Shown: piece by piece, positions 1 through 10,133 of the stretch
Layout: every line of letters begins with the position of its first letter
Position numbering within the stretch: the stretch's first letter is position 1
Source: Prevotellaceae bacterium
GTDB lineage: Bacteria > Bacteroidota > Bacteroidia > Bacteroidales > Paludibacteraceae
NCBI GenBank assembly: GCA_031261165.1
Contig: JAISJU010000033.1
Location: 1 to 37,202 of the forward strand
DNA: 37,202 nucleotides
Reading direction: 5' to 3'
Translations under genes and position numbers: made by a program
Notes under the pieces: generated by a model
What the model saw: the letters and a program-made list of their open reading frames with translations, nothing else
Told to the model about the DNA's origin: nothing
Databases searched by the model: none

Positions 1-70
1 ATTTAAGGTTAATGGTTTATATTAAAGGTGCTGCGCACCGAAAATCTTTGTAGCACAATAAATAAGTTTT

Positions 71-108
71 TTTGTATGTCCCTCGCCGCGCGGCGAGGGA
101 CATACAAA
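71..108. terminator. Perfect 38-bp palindrome (TTTGTATGTCCCTCGCCGC/GCGGCGAGGGACATACAAA)
   Basis: Both arms read directly from sequence, 19 bp each, no mismatch; probable bidirectional terminator or palindromic repeat. Confidence 0.6.
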
Positions 109-118
109 GCGGAACGCT

Positions 119-148
119 AAAAAAATGCGCGTATACGCGCATTTTTTT
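119..148. terminator. Perfect 30-bp palindrome with A-run/T-run flanks, bidirectional terminator-like
   Basis: AAAAAAATGCGCGTA/TACGCGCATTTTTTT read directly. Confidence 0.7.
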
Positions 149-286
149 TCTGATTATGTGGCTGCAAAGGTAGATTAAAATTGTATAAGTGGAATTATAT
201 TTTTGATGTTTTTTTTATGGGGGTACTGTTAAATATTTATAATGTGATAGAGGCGGAATATTTTTCTGCTCTTTCTTTCATCGTAA

Positions 287-412
287 CCGTCAGTTAAAAC
301 TGACGGCAATTGATATAAAGAAGTCGGTTGAAACCGACTACCCTGATTGGCGCAAGCAGTCGGTTTCAACCGACTTGTTTGTATCAATTGCCGTTGATTT
401 TAACCAACGGCA
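287..412. repeat. Two inverted copies of a composite palindromic repeat (CCGTCAGTTAAAACTGACGG + AGTCGGTTGAAACCGACT)
   Basis: AGTCGGTTGAAACCGACT at 322-339 and AGTCGGTTTCAACCGACT at 358-375, each flanked by a CAATTGATA-type spacer and a CCGT..ACGG palindrome. Confidence 0.8.
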
Positions 413-439
413 TAATACAATCCCATTTTTGTAATATAA

Positions 440-690
440 AAAGGGGGTTGCGGGTACTTCGACTTCGCTCAGCAACCAAGCCCGCAATGACAGGCTGCTG
501 TTGGGCAGTACGTTATTCCCCCTCGAATGGCGCGAAACCCAATGGCAGCCCGACATTGCGGGCTTGGTTACTGAGCGAAGTCGAAGTATGACCCGCAATC
601 CCCTTTTCAATCCTGTCATTCTGACGAAAGTCAGAAACCCGGTTTTTTTATGGGGTTGCGGGTCAAGCCCGCCATGACAGAACTTACATA
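440..690. repeat. Cluster of GCGGGTCAAGCCCGCAATGAC-type palindromic repeats, some carrying an inner CTTCGACTTCGCTCAG segment
   Basis: Several related copies at about 440-500, 560-606 and 652-680; same family seen at 9.0 kb, 27.7 kb, 33.8 kb and 35.4 kb. Confidence 0.8.
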
Positions 691-827
691 GTTCGGTACG
701 TTTTACAAAGAACTTAACAGCCCTGCCCCTTTAGGGGGTTGGGGGGTAAAGTGTGTAATGTGGCGGAATGCTGTATAAAAGGGGATTCTGACTTTCGTCA
801 GAATGACAGGATTGAAAAAGGGGGTTC

Positions 828-1023
828 TGACTTTCGTCAGAATGACAGGATTGAAACATTACACTGTGCAGTCGGTTTTAACCGACTTGTTTATATGAAT
901 TGCCGTCAGTTTTAACTGACGGAACGCCTTTCGTCAGAATGACAGGATTGAAACATTACACTGTGCAGTCGGTTTCAACCGACTTGTTTATATCAATTGC
1001 CGTCAGTTTTAACTGACGGAACG
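828..1023. repeat. Two direct ~95-bp repeats (CTTTCGTCAGAATGACAGGATTGAAACATTACACTGTG + CAGTCGGTTTYAACCGACTTGTTTATATSAATTGCCGTCAGTTTTAACTGACGG)
   Basis: Copies ending at about 926 and 1023 are nearly identical. Confidence 0.8.
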
Positions 1024-1112
1024 GCAATTATAAAATAAATCATATTAAGTCGCCATTCCAACAAAAAAACACTTATCTTTGTTGCTTGAAATTTTCAATC
1101 ATTAAATTATAA

Positions 1113-2408
<1,296 letters not shown>

Positions 2409-2424
2409 ACTTCGCAACATCTAT

Positions 2425-2527
2425 AAACTTCGCGTCTTCGCGCCTTTGCGTCTTCGCGTTTAGTATAAAAGAGCCGCAAGCGGCGGAGAAAAAATACTAA
2501 ACGCAAAGGTGCGAAGACGCAAAGTTT
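2425..2527. repeat. Imperfect inverted repeat (AAACTTCGCGTCTTCGCGCCTTTGCG ... CGCAAAGGTGCGAAGACGCAAAGTTT)
   Basis: Long complementary arms with an 8-nt bulge, read directly. Confidence 0.7.
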
Positions 2528-2580
2528 TTTTTAATCATTATACATTATATAGATTAAGCAATTTGTTGAATTTTATTCTT

Positions 2581-2665
2581 TTCTGGATTGCTTCGGAAAT
2601 ACCTCGCAATGACGTACTGCTCTTGGATTTTACGTCATTGCGAGGTACTCCGAAGCAATCCAGAA
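2581..2665. repeat. Inverted repeat with ~35-bp arms (TTCTGGATTGCTTCGG..CCTCGCAATGACGTA)
   Basis: Arms 2581-2616 and 2631-2665 complementary with two to three differences. Confidence 0.8.
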
Positions 2666-2788
2666 AAAAATGCTATAAACCTATTATTTAGAAAAATCCA
2701 AAACAGTTTCTATATTAATCACAAATTAATCACTTTATTAATTCTAAGTAATTTACTTTGTCCCACCTTATTTTTATAAACAAATACT

Positions 2789-5700
2789 ATGAAAAATTTC
2801 CACCGCATAATGCTCGCCCTGCTCACATTAGCAAGCGGCGCAACGGCACAAACAATCACCGTGCCGACACCATCATTAACCATCGTAACCGACTCCGTAG
2901 CGGACACTTGGCGTTCCGAAGCCTTTCCCATTGGCAACGGATATATGGGCGCAATGATTTACGGCGGCGTGGCATCGGACATTATCCAAATAAATGAACA
3001 CAGCCTTTGGTCGGGCGGACCCGGTGCCAACGCCGCCTATAATGGCGGACACACACGTACAGCAGAACAAAATAAAACTTCCCTGCAAGCCGCCCGCAAC
3101 GCCCTGCAAACCAAAATGACAGCATTTTCTACCAACGATTTTGCCTATATCAACGATGCGGGGCAAGTCGTTGCCAAAAATTATGCCGCTGAAACGCAAG
3201 GCAGCCCACTCCGAAATAACATCAACGGCTTGATGGGCGACAAAACAAATTTCGGCTCGTACCAAACCCTCGGCAATATCAACATCGCCTACCCATCGGA
3301 AGTTCCCGCTATGATTGTCGGCTACGCCAACACTTGCGAGTCCAATCACGCGGGCGAAATGACAGGTAACCTTTTTGACGGCAATTATTCTTCCAAATGG
3401 TATGCTGCCGATAATTTTCAGGGCGCAGCATCGTTGCCCATCAGTATTACTTGGGAATACGACCGCGCCAAAAACGCCGACTCGTACAGCCTCGTGTCCG
3501 GGGGCGATGTACCAGACCGCGACCCCAAATCGTGGAAGATATACGGCTCAAACACCGGCGAAGATGATTATATATTATTAGATACAGTAACAAATGCCGT
3601 GTTTAACGAAAGAAACCAAGTGAAAACTTTTAATTTTTCGGTTGCTGTTTCTGCTGTTTCCTATAAATATTACAAGTTAGAAATCACAGCACTCGCAGGC
3701 AATCCGGCAAGTGCGCAACCGCAATTGAGCGAAATTGTCCTCAATAATTCCACCGAAACATCAACCGTAACCTACTCCGGTTACGAGCGCACACTCGACA
3801 TTGACAACGCCCTCGTAACCGTCAGTTACACCGAAGACGGCACGGATTTCGCCCGCGAATATTTTATGAGTTACCCGAAAAACGTAATGGCAATGCGCCT
3901 CACGGCAAGCCAAGCGGGCAAACTCAGCCGCGTCTTTTGGATTTCAACGCCACAGTCGGCAGTAGAAATTTCTGCCGCAGGCAACGTTATCACAATGACC
4001 GGCAAACCCGCCGACCAAAGTGCCAACGGACTGAAATTTGCACAACAAATAAAAATTATCAACACCGGCGGAACAATCAGCGCAGACGGTAAGCGCATTA
4101 CGGTGGAAAATGCAGACGAAATACTTGTATTAATGTCCGCCGCCACCAATTATGTGCAATGTATAGACAATACATTTAATTATTTCTCGGCGGAAAATCC
4201 GCAGGACAAAACGGCTGCCAGTCTTGCTGCCGTTTCGGATTATGCCGCGTTGAAAGCCGAACATATACAAGATTATAAATCGCTTTACGATAGACTTAAA
4301 CTCACTTTCGGCAATATTTCCGCGCCCGAAAATAATACCCGCAAACTGCTCGAAGGGCTGAAAAACAACACAAATACCACCGCCGAAAACCTGTATCTGG
4401 AAATGCTGTATTATCAATTCGGGCGGTATTTGCTGATTTCTTCTTCAAGAGAAAACACGCTGCCGGCGAACTTGCAGGGAGTGTGGGCAGAAGGCTTAAA
4501 CCCCGATTGGGCATCGGATTATCACACGAACATCAACCTGCAAATGAACTATTGGCTTGCCGAGCCGACCAACCTCGCTGAATGCCACGCGCCGATGATT
4601 AAATACGTGCAAAGCCTCGTGCCGCGCGGAACGCAGACGGCGCAACGCTACTATTGCAAGCAAGACGGCTCGGCAGTGCGCGGCTGGGTGGTGCATCACG
4701 AGAATAATATTTGGGGCAACACCGCGCCCGGAAATTGGTACGATGGTTTTTACTTTCCCGCCGCCGCCGCGTGGATTTGTCAGGATATTTGGGAACATTA
4801 CCAATTCAGCGGCGACAGGCAATTTTTGCAAGATAATTTTCCCGCTTTGCGCGATGCCGCCCTCTTTTGGGTGGATAACCTTTGGGCGGACAGCCGCGAT
4901 GGCTCGCTGGTTGCCAATCCGTCTTACTCGCCCGAACACGGCGCGTATTCGCTCGGCGCATCGTGCGACCAGGCTATCATTTGGGAACTTTTTGACTTTG
5001 TGCTGAAAGCCGCCGATGTTTTGGGCGAAAATTCATCGGAAATCAATGAAATAAAAACTGCCAAAAGCCGCTTGGCAGGTCCGCAAATCGGCTTGGCAGG
5101 GCAGTTTATGGAATGGAAAGACGAGGTTGCAATGGACATCAGCGGCGATGGACACCACCGCCACGCCAACCACCTCTTTTGGTTGCACCCTGGCTCGCAA
5201 ATCGTAGCGGGCAGAAGCGTGCAGGACAGCCTCTACGCCGCCGCAATGAAAAAAACGCTCAACACGCGCGGTGATGACGGCACAGGTTGGAGTATGGCGT
5301 GGAAACTCAACTTCTGGGCGCGGCTGCGCGATGGCAACCGTGCGCACACGCTGCTGAAATCGGCACTGAATTTTGTGGACTTCCACAAACCGTCTGACGG
5401 CGGCAAAGGTGGTGTTTTCGCCAATTTGCTTGACGTTCATCCGACATATATCTTCCAAATAGACGGCAACTTGGGCGCAACGGCAGGTATGACCGAAATG
5501 CTCATTCAAAGTCAGGGCGGCTACATCGAACTCCTGCCATCGCTGCCAAGCGACTGGAACACAGGCGCATTTAAAGGAATAAAAGCGCGTGGGAATTTTG
5601 AAATCAGTGCCGAATGGGCGGGCGGCGAATTGGACAAAGCGGAAATCACTTCCAATGCAGGAAATGTTTGCGCATTAAAATTCAATAACGCAAGTAACTA

Positions 5701-5809
5701 CACCATAACCGAACAGGGCGGCAGCACAATAACGCCAAGTATTATTTCGGATAACGAAATCTCGTTTGAAACAGAAAGTGGGAAAACGTATGAAGTAATT
5801 AAAAATTAG
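2789..5809 (+). CDS. Secreted glycoside hydrolase family 95-like alpha-L-fucosidase with an internal F5/8 type C (CBM32-like) domain
   Basis: Signal peptide; SEAFPIGNGYMGAMIYGG, LLISSSRENTLPANLQGVWAEGLNPDWASDYHTNINLQMNYW, GDDGTGWSMAWKLNFWARL, IFQIDGNLGATAGMTEMLIQS typical of GH95. Confidence 0.92.
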   Translation: MKNFHRIMLALLTLASGATAQTITVPTPSLTIVTDSVADTWRSEAFPIGNGYMGAMIYGGVASDIIQINEHSLWSGGPGANAAYNGGHTRTAEQNKTSLQAARNALQTKMTAFSTNDFAYINDAGQVVAKNYAAETQGSPLRNNINGLMGDKTNFGSYQTLGNINIAYPSEVPAMIVGYANTCESNHAGEMTGNLFDGNYSSKWYAADNFQGAASLPISITWEYDRAKNADSYSLVSGGDVPDRDPKSWKIYGSNTGEDDYILLDTVTNAVFNERNQVKTFNFSVAVSAVSYKYYKLEITALAGNPASAQPQLSEIVLNNSTETSTVTYSGYERTLDIDNALVTVSYTEDGTDFAREYFMSYPKNVMAMRLTASQAGKLSRVFWISTPQSAVEISAAGNVITMTGKPADQSANGLKFAQQIKIINTGGTISADGKRITVENADEILVLMSAATNYVQCIDNTFNYFSAENPQDKTAASLAAVSDYAALKAEHIQDYKSLYDRLKLTFGNISAPENNTRKLLEGLKNNTNTTAENLYLEMLYYQFGRYLLISSSRENTLPANLQGVWAEGLNPDWASDYHTNINLQMNYWLAEPTNLAECHAPMIKYVQSLVPRGTQTAQRYYCKQDGSAVRGWVVHHENNIWGNTAPGNWYDGFYFPAAAAWICQDIWEHYQFSGDRQFLQDNFPALRDAALFWVDNLWADSRDGSLVANPSYSPEHGAYSLGASCDQAIIWELFDFVLKAADVLGENSSEINEIKTAKSRLAGPQIGLAGQFMEWKDEVAMDISGDGHHRHANHLFWLHPGSQIVAGRSVQDSLYAAAMKKTLNTRGDDGTGWSMAWKLNFWARLRDGNRAHTLLKSALNFVDFHKPSDGGKGGVFANLLDVHPTYIFQIDGNLGATAGMTEMLIQSQGGYIELLPSLPSDWNTGAFKGIKARGNFEISAEWAGGELDKAEITSNAGNVCALKFNNASNYTITEQGGSTITPSIISDNEISFETESGKTYEVIKN

Positions 5810-5821
5810 GAGGACAACACT

Positions 5822-6985
5822 ATGAGAAAGTTACATTATATAATTGCGCTGTTTTTCATTGCCACATCTGTTTCGGCAACAAATTACTATGTGAAACCCA
5901 CCGGCAGCGACGCATACAACGGTAGCAAATGGACTTTGGCAAAGAAAAACCCGCAAACAGCAATCAACCAAGCCGCAGCGGGTGACACCATTTTTGTGTC
6001 CGTTGGCACGTATGAAGGCGGCTTTGTGATGCGCGAAGGCATTACCGTGATGGGCGGCTACGTGGTGAGCGGCAACACCGCCGTGCGCCTCGCACCCAAT
6101 GCAGACGACCTCGAAAATAGCAGCGTTCTTGACGGCGGCGGCACGCAACGCACGCTTACCCAAATCGCAAATTTCGGTACACGCACCGTTTGGGACGGAT
6201 TTGTGATAAAAGACGGCACTTCGGCAGGCACAAACATTGCAGTCGGCTCTTTGGTTTATGCAGAAAACAATACGGACATAGTCGGCGTAGTCTATCAATA
6301 TGATGAAATTTTGGAAACAGGAAAAATGATTTCGATTGCCGAAAGCAAATTAAAATGGGACGGCTATCAAATAGATTTTGAAGAAATGCCCTATTATGGA
6401 AATGCCGCTAATGATATGAACGGCGCGGAAAATACGCAGGCGATTATTGATAAATTGGGTGCAGGCAATGCCGCCGAATACTGCAAAAACTTTCTTGCAG
6501 GCGGCTTTGGCGATTGGCACTTGCCGAGCGTGGGCGAATGGAAAGAAATATACGCACAAAAAAGCACCATCAACAGCATAATGATAGCCGCCAACACGCC
6601 ACTCGCCAACGGCTATTGGACAAGCAACCACGCAGGCGCATTGCCGGCTTGGGCATATTATTTTGAAGACGGTCGGACTGTGCCGACTTTGAAATACATT
6701 CAGAAAAGTGTCCGCGCCATTCGCCCCTTTCTGAAAAGCGAACTGAACATTTCTTCGGACACCGGCAGCAGCGTGTCGCTCAAACAAAACGGCATTCTCA
6801 ATCATTGCATCGTTGATGGCGTAGAAGTAATTGATGTTGCGGTGGAAAACATAAAAGAAGAAAACGCGCTTGCCGCCGTTGCAGGCTATTACAACATTAT
6901 CGGACAAAAATTGCCCAAAAAACCCGAAAGCGGGATATACATTATATTGTATGATAACGGAAAAACAGAAAAAGTAATTAAGTAA
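5822..6985 (+). CDS. Secreted protein: DUF1565/beta-helix-like N-terminus, DUF1566-like region, T9SS-like C-terminal tail
   Basis: NYYVKPTGSDAYNGSKWTLAKKNPQTAINQAAAGDTIFVSVGTYEGG; GGFGDWHLPSVGEWKEIY...GYWTSN; NIIGQKLPKKPESGIYIILYDNGKTEKVIK. Confidence 0.65.
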   Translation: MRKLHYIIALFFIATSVSATNYYVKPTGSDAYNGSKWTLAKKNPQTAINQAAAGDTIFVSVGTYEGGFVMREGITVMGGYVVSGNTAVRLAPNADDLENSSVLDGGGTQRTLTQIANFGTRTVWDGFVIKDGTSAGTNIAVGSLVYAENNTDIVGVVYQYDEILETGKMISIAESKLKWDGYQIDFEEMPYYGNAANDMNGAENTQAIIDKLGAGNAAEYCKNFLAGGFGDWHLPSVGEWKEIYAQKSTINSIMIAANTPLANGYWTSNHAGALPAWAYYFEDGRTVPTLKYIQKSVRAIRPFLKSELNISSDTGSSVSLKQNGILNHCIVDGVEVIDVAVENIKEENALAAVAGYYNIIGQKLPKKPESGIYIILYDNGKTEKVIK

Positions 6986-7012
6986 ATCAAAATAATTATC
7001 GTAATATTTTAA

Positions 7013-7090
7013 AACTTCGTGTATCTTCGTGTCTTCTTCGTGTTCCTTTGTGTAACGCGCTATTCATTACACGAAGAAACACGAAGACAT
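7013..7090. repeat. Imperfect inverted repeat of CTTCGTGT/ACACGAAG motifs
   Basis: Arms around 7014-7050 and 7067-7088, organised like the 2425-2527 repeat. Confidence 0.6.
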
Positions 7091-7123
7091 AACATTTCAC
7101 TTATATATTAAAATCAAGATTTT

Positions 7124-8128
7124 ATGAGAAAAACATTCATTACCATTGCAGCATTAAGCGCAGCATTAGCATTTACAAGTTGCGGCGGACAGAAAACGGA
7201 AACCGCCCAAGAACAAAATTTTAACAACCCCTTTATCCGCCATCTCTACACCGCCGACCCTTCGGCGCACGTGTGGGCAGACGGTCGGCTCTACGTCTAT
7301 CCCTCGCGCGATATGACACCCGACAACTGCGATGGAATGGACAATTATCACGTCTTCTCCACCGATGATATGCTGCATTGGACAGACCACGGACGCATAC
7401 TCCGCGCCGCCGATGTACCCTGGCAAAAAGAGGCATTGAACAACAACGCCAAATTTATGTGGGCACCCGACTGCGCGTACAAAAACGGCAAATATTACTT
7501 CTACTTCCCCCACCCCGACAAAAATTCGTGGAACGACAATTGGAAAATCGGTATTGCCGTGAGCGACAAGCCCGCATCAGACTTCAAAGTGCTGCCCGAG
7601 CCGCTCAAAGGCTTGCCCGAAAAAGGCGAAATCGACCCCTGCGTTTTCATTGACGAAGACGGACAGGCGTATTTCTACTACGGCGGCGGCGGACATTCCT
7701 ACGGCGCGAAACTCAAAGACAATATGACCGAACTTGACGGCGAATTGCAGGAAATGCAGGGTTTGCAGGATTTCCACGAGGCAACGTGGGTGCATAAACG
7801 CAACGGCATTTACTATCTTTCGTACTCCGATAACCACGATGAGGGCAACGATACCGAAGGCGTGAAAGGCGACAACCGTATGCGCTACGCCACTTCCAAC
7901 AGCCCCTTGGGACCTTGGGAATACAAAGGCATTTATATGGAGCCGACAGACAGTTACACCAATCACGGCTCAATAGTGGAATACAAAGGGCAGTGGTACG
8001 CCTTCTACCACAACAGCGAACTCAGCACCATCAACGGCGAATGGAACGATTGGCAACGCTCGATTTGTGTGGATAAACTCTTTTACAATGAAGACGGCAC
8101 AATACAACTTGTGCAGCAAACTAAATAA
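7124..8128 (+). CDS. Glycoside hydrolase family 43-like lipoprotein
   Basis: Lipobox FTSCGG; DPSAHVWADGRLYVYPSRD, FMWAPDCAYKNGKYYFYFP, GEIDPCVFIDEDGQAYFYYGG, ATWVHKRNGIYYLSYS. Confidence 0.9.
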   Translation: MRKTFITIAALSAALAFTSCGGQKTETAQEQNFNNPFIRHLYTADPSAHVWADGRLYVYPSRDMTPDNCDGMDNYHVFSTDDMLHWTDHGRILRAADVPWQKEALNNNAKFMWAPDCAYKNGKYYFYFPHPDKNSWNDNWKIGIAVSDKPASDFKVLPEPLKGLPEKGEIDPCVFIDEDGQAYFYYGGGGHSYGAKLKDNMTELDGELQEMQGLQDFHEATWVHKRNGIYYLSYSDNHDEGNDTEGVKGDNRMRYATSNSPLGPWEYKGIYMEPTDSYTNHGSIVEYKGQWYAFYHNSELSTINGEWNDWQRSICVDKLFYNEDGTIQLVQQTK

Positions 8129-8184
8129 GAGTTTTCATAGTTTTTTTTAAGGGGAGTAAAAATCGTCTGATTTTTGCGGAAGAG

Positions 8185-8217
8185 CTTCCAAGATGCGACA
8201 TCTCGGAAGTTTTTTTC
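8185..8217 (+). terminator. Rho-independent terminator downstream of the GH43-like gene
   Basis: CTTCCAAGATG cga CATCTCGGAAG followed by T7. Confidence 0.8.
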
Positions 8218-8224
8218 GTTTTTA

Positions 8225-8257
8225 TTTGTGTATGTTCGGGTTATTTGCGTAACTTTG
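8225..8257 (+). promoter_or_regulatory. Bacteroidetes-type promoter (TTTG-N21-TAACTTTG)
   Basis: Matches the TTTG/TAnnTTTG consensus upstream of the 8279 CDS. Confidence 0.6.
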
Positions 8258-8278
8258 CGGTCATAAAAATTTACAGTT

Positions 8279-8638
8279 ATGATACAGAGAATACAAAGTC
8301 TTTATTTATTGATGGTGGTAGTTATTTCTGCCGTCATATTTTATTTTACGCTTGGCGGAAATATTTTGCAGCCGATACTCACAGCCGGTAGCGCAGTCAT
8401 TGCTTTCATAAGCATTTTTCTTTATAAAAACAGAAACTTGCAGTTAAGGTTTAATCTGCTGAATGTCATTTTGTTTATATTCTTGTTTGGTATGTCATTC
8501 GGTAGTGCCATACGACAAGGGAAAGCAATCAACCCTTTTTCTTATCTGTATATAGTCAATATTGCTTTGACACTTTTTGCCTTTTTTGCCATCAAAAAAG
8601 ACGAAGATTTGGTCAAATCACTGGACAGAATCAGGTAA
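8279..8638 (+). CDS. DUF4293-like small membrane protein
   Basis: MIQRIQSLYLLMVVVISAVIFYFTLGG, several hydrophobic segments. Confidence 0.75.
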   Translation: MIQRIQSLYLLMVVVISAVIFYFTLGGNILQPILTAGSAVIAFISIFLYKNRNLQLRFNLLNVILFIFLFGMSFGSAIRQGKAINPFSYLYIVNIALTLFAFFAIKKDEDLVKSLDRIR

Positions 8639-10064
8639 GCCGCATTCGTATCCGCCATTCATTCGGATAAAGGTTGTTGGCACGGTTGCCCAAGTTTTTC
8701 ACCCAACCGAGCGGCAAACCCTGATACATTATTAACAAGTAGCCGCGCGGTGCATCGGGCGTTTCGATTGCCTCTCTTTGCAAAAAGCGCAGCGCGGTCG
8801 GCAAATCTGCCTCAAAAGTATTCACTTGCAGCAAATCAATATTTTTGGATAACGCCAAAGCCGCCTCAGGAATAAAATCTTTGCCTTTCTGCTCTGCCAA
8901 CGGTATGCCTGCGTGCATTATATTCAGCCTTTTTCTTAAATAATCAATGTCCTCTACCCTATCTTTCGGTAAAGCACTGATTTTATTTCCGTCAATGGAA
9001 ATTGTCCAATTGTTGGGGTTTTTTAGTTGGTTTTTCAGTTCGTCATTGCGGGTTTGGTTACTGAGCGCAGTCGAAGTATGACCCGCAATCCCCTTTTTGC
9101 CCTGTTTCCTATGGGTTTGCGGGTCAAGCCCGCAATGACAGAAAGAAGCAGGGGTTTGCGGGTCAAGCCCGCAATGACGAAAAGAAACAGGGTCAAGCCC
9201 GCAATGGGGGCTTTCCGTTTTCCGCAAAACCGATAGAAAAAATCCCTCGCCCCGCGTTTTGTGCGGATAAAAACGATAGCCGAAATCGGAAGCCGTAATC
9301 CCCCACGCCTCATCAATCCGTATCTGCAATAATTCCGCGCCGAGTTCGCGGATAATCCACTGCACATTTTCCTCATTTTCGGCACGATTGTAAGTGCAGG
9401 TGCTGTAAATCAGTATGCCGTCTGTTTTCAATGCCGACCACACAGCCGTCAAAATATCCCGCTGCCGCTCGGCGCATTTCCGCACGTTGTCCGGCGACCA
9501 CTCGGCTATCGCGCCCTCGTCTTTGCGAAACATTCCCTCGCCCGAACACGGCGCATCGACCAGCACTGCATCGAAAAACGACTGCAAACCGGAAAAATCT
9601 TTCGGCTCATTATTTGTTACAACAACATTCGCATTGCCCCACTTTATCAGATTTTCCGCCAAAATGTACGCCCGCGAACGGATAATTTCATTACTCACCA
9701 AAAGACTGCCGGCGGGCAAAAGCGAAGATAGGTGCGTGGATTTGCCGCCCGGCGCAGCGCAAAGGTCAAGCATACGGACAGGCTCATTAATATGCTGTTT
9801 TACAGCCTGCTCCACAAACATTGATGATGCCTCCTGCACATAATACGCCCCCGCGTGAAAAAGCGGGTCGGCAGTAAAAAGCGGTCTTTCGGGCAGGTAA
9901 AAACCGGTTTCGCACCATTTTACAGTATCTGTCATTGCGGATTGAACTTTGTCATTCAAACGAATGGAAACAGGCGACTCCGTCTGCAATGCCTGCAAGA
10001 AATCGGCGGTTTCTGCGCCCAAAATCGGCTGTATTTGATTGATAAATGCTTGCGGTAAATTCAT
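8631..10064 (-). CDS. RsmF/NOL1-NOP2-sun family rRNA cytosine-C5 methyltransferase, with a repeat-derived insertion
   Basis: RMLDLCAAPGGKSTHLSSLL, VDAPCSGEGMFRKDE, YSTCTYNRAENE motifs; linker encodes HCGLDP repeats. Confidence 0.9.
   Translation of the reverse strand: MNLPQAFINQIQPILGAETADFLQALQTESPVSIRLNDKVQSAMTDTVKWCETGFYLPERPLFTADPLFHAGAYYVQEASSMFVEQAVKQHINEPVRMLDLCAAPGGKSTHLSSLLPAGSLLVSNEIIRSRAYILAENLIKWGNANVVVTNNEPKDFSGLQSFFDAVLVDAPCSGEGMFRKDEGAIAEWSPDNVRKCAERQRDILTAVWSALKTDGILIYSTCTYNRAENEENVQWIIRELGAELLQIRIDEAWGITASDFGYRFYPHKTRGEGFFLSVLRKTESPHCGLDPVSFRHCGLDPQTPASFCHCGLDPQTHRKQGKKGIAGHTSTALSNQTRNDELKNQLKNPNNWTISIDGNKISALPKDRVEDIDYLRKRLNIMHAGIPLAEQKGKDFIPEAALALSKNIDLLQVNTFEADLPTALRFLQREAIETPDAPRGYLLIMYQGLPLGWVKNLGNRANNLYPNEWRIRMRLT
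9034..9210. repeat. Array of GCGGGTCAAGCCCGCAATGAC palindromic repeats inside a coding sequence
   Basis: Four related copies, ORF stays open. Confidence 0.85.
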
Positions 10065-10133
10065 ATTGCAAAGATAATGATTTTTTTATTAGAAATAAAT
10101 TTGCGTAATTTGCATTCTTAAAAAAACAGCAAT

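Noticed and set aside
328-619. 87-aa (+) and 93-aa (-) ORFs in the repeat field
   Set aside because: Encoded wholly by palindromic repeats (RVLRLRSATKPAMTG / SLRAWLLSEVEV type peptides)
9027-9385. Overlapping 69-aa (+) and 116-aa (-) ORFs in the RsmF-like gene
   Set aside because: Alternative frames of the repeat insertion (VIAGLTRKP-type peptides); the RsmF frame is the supported one
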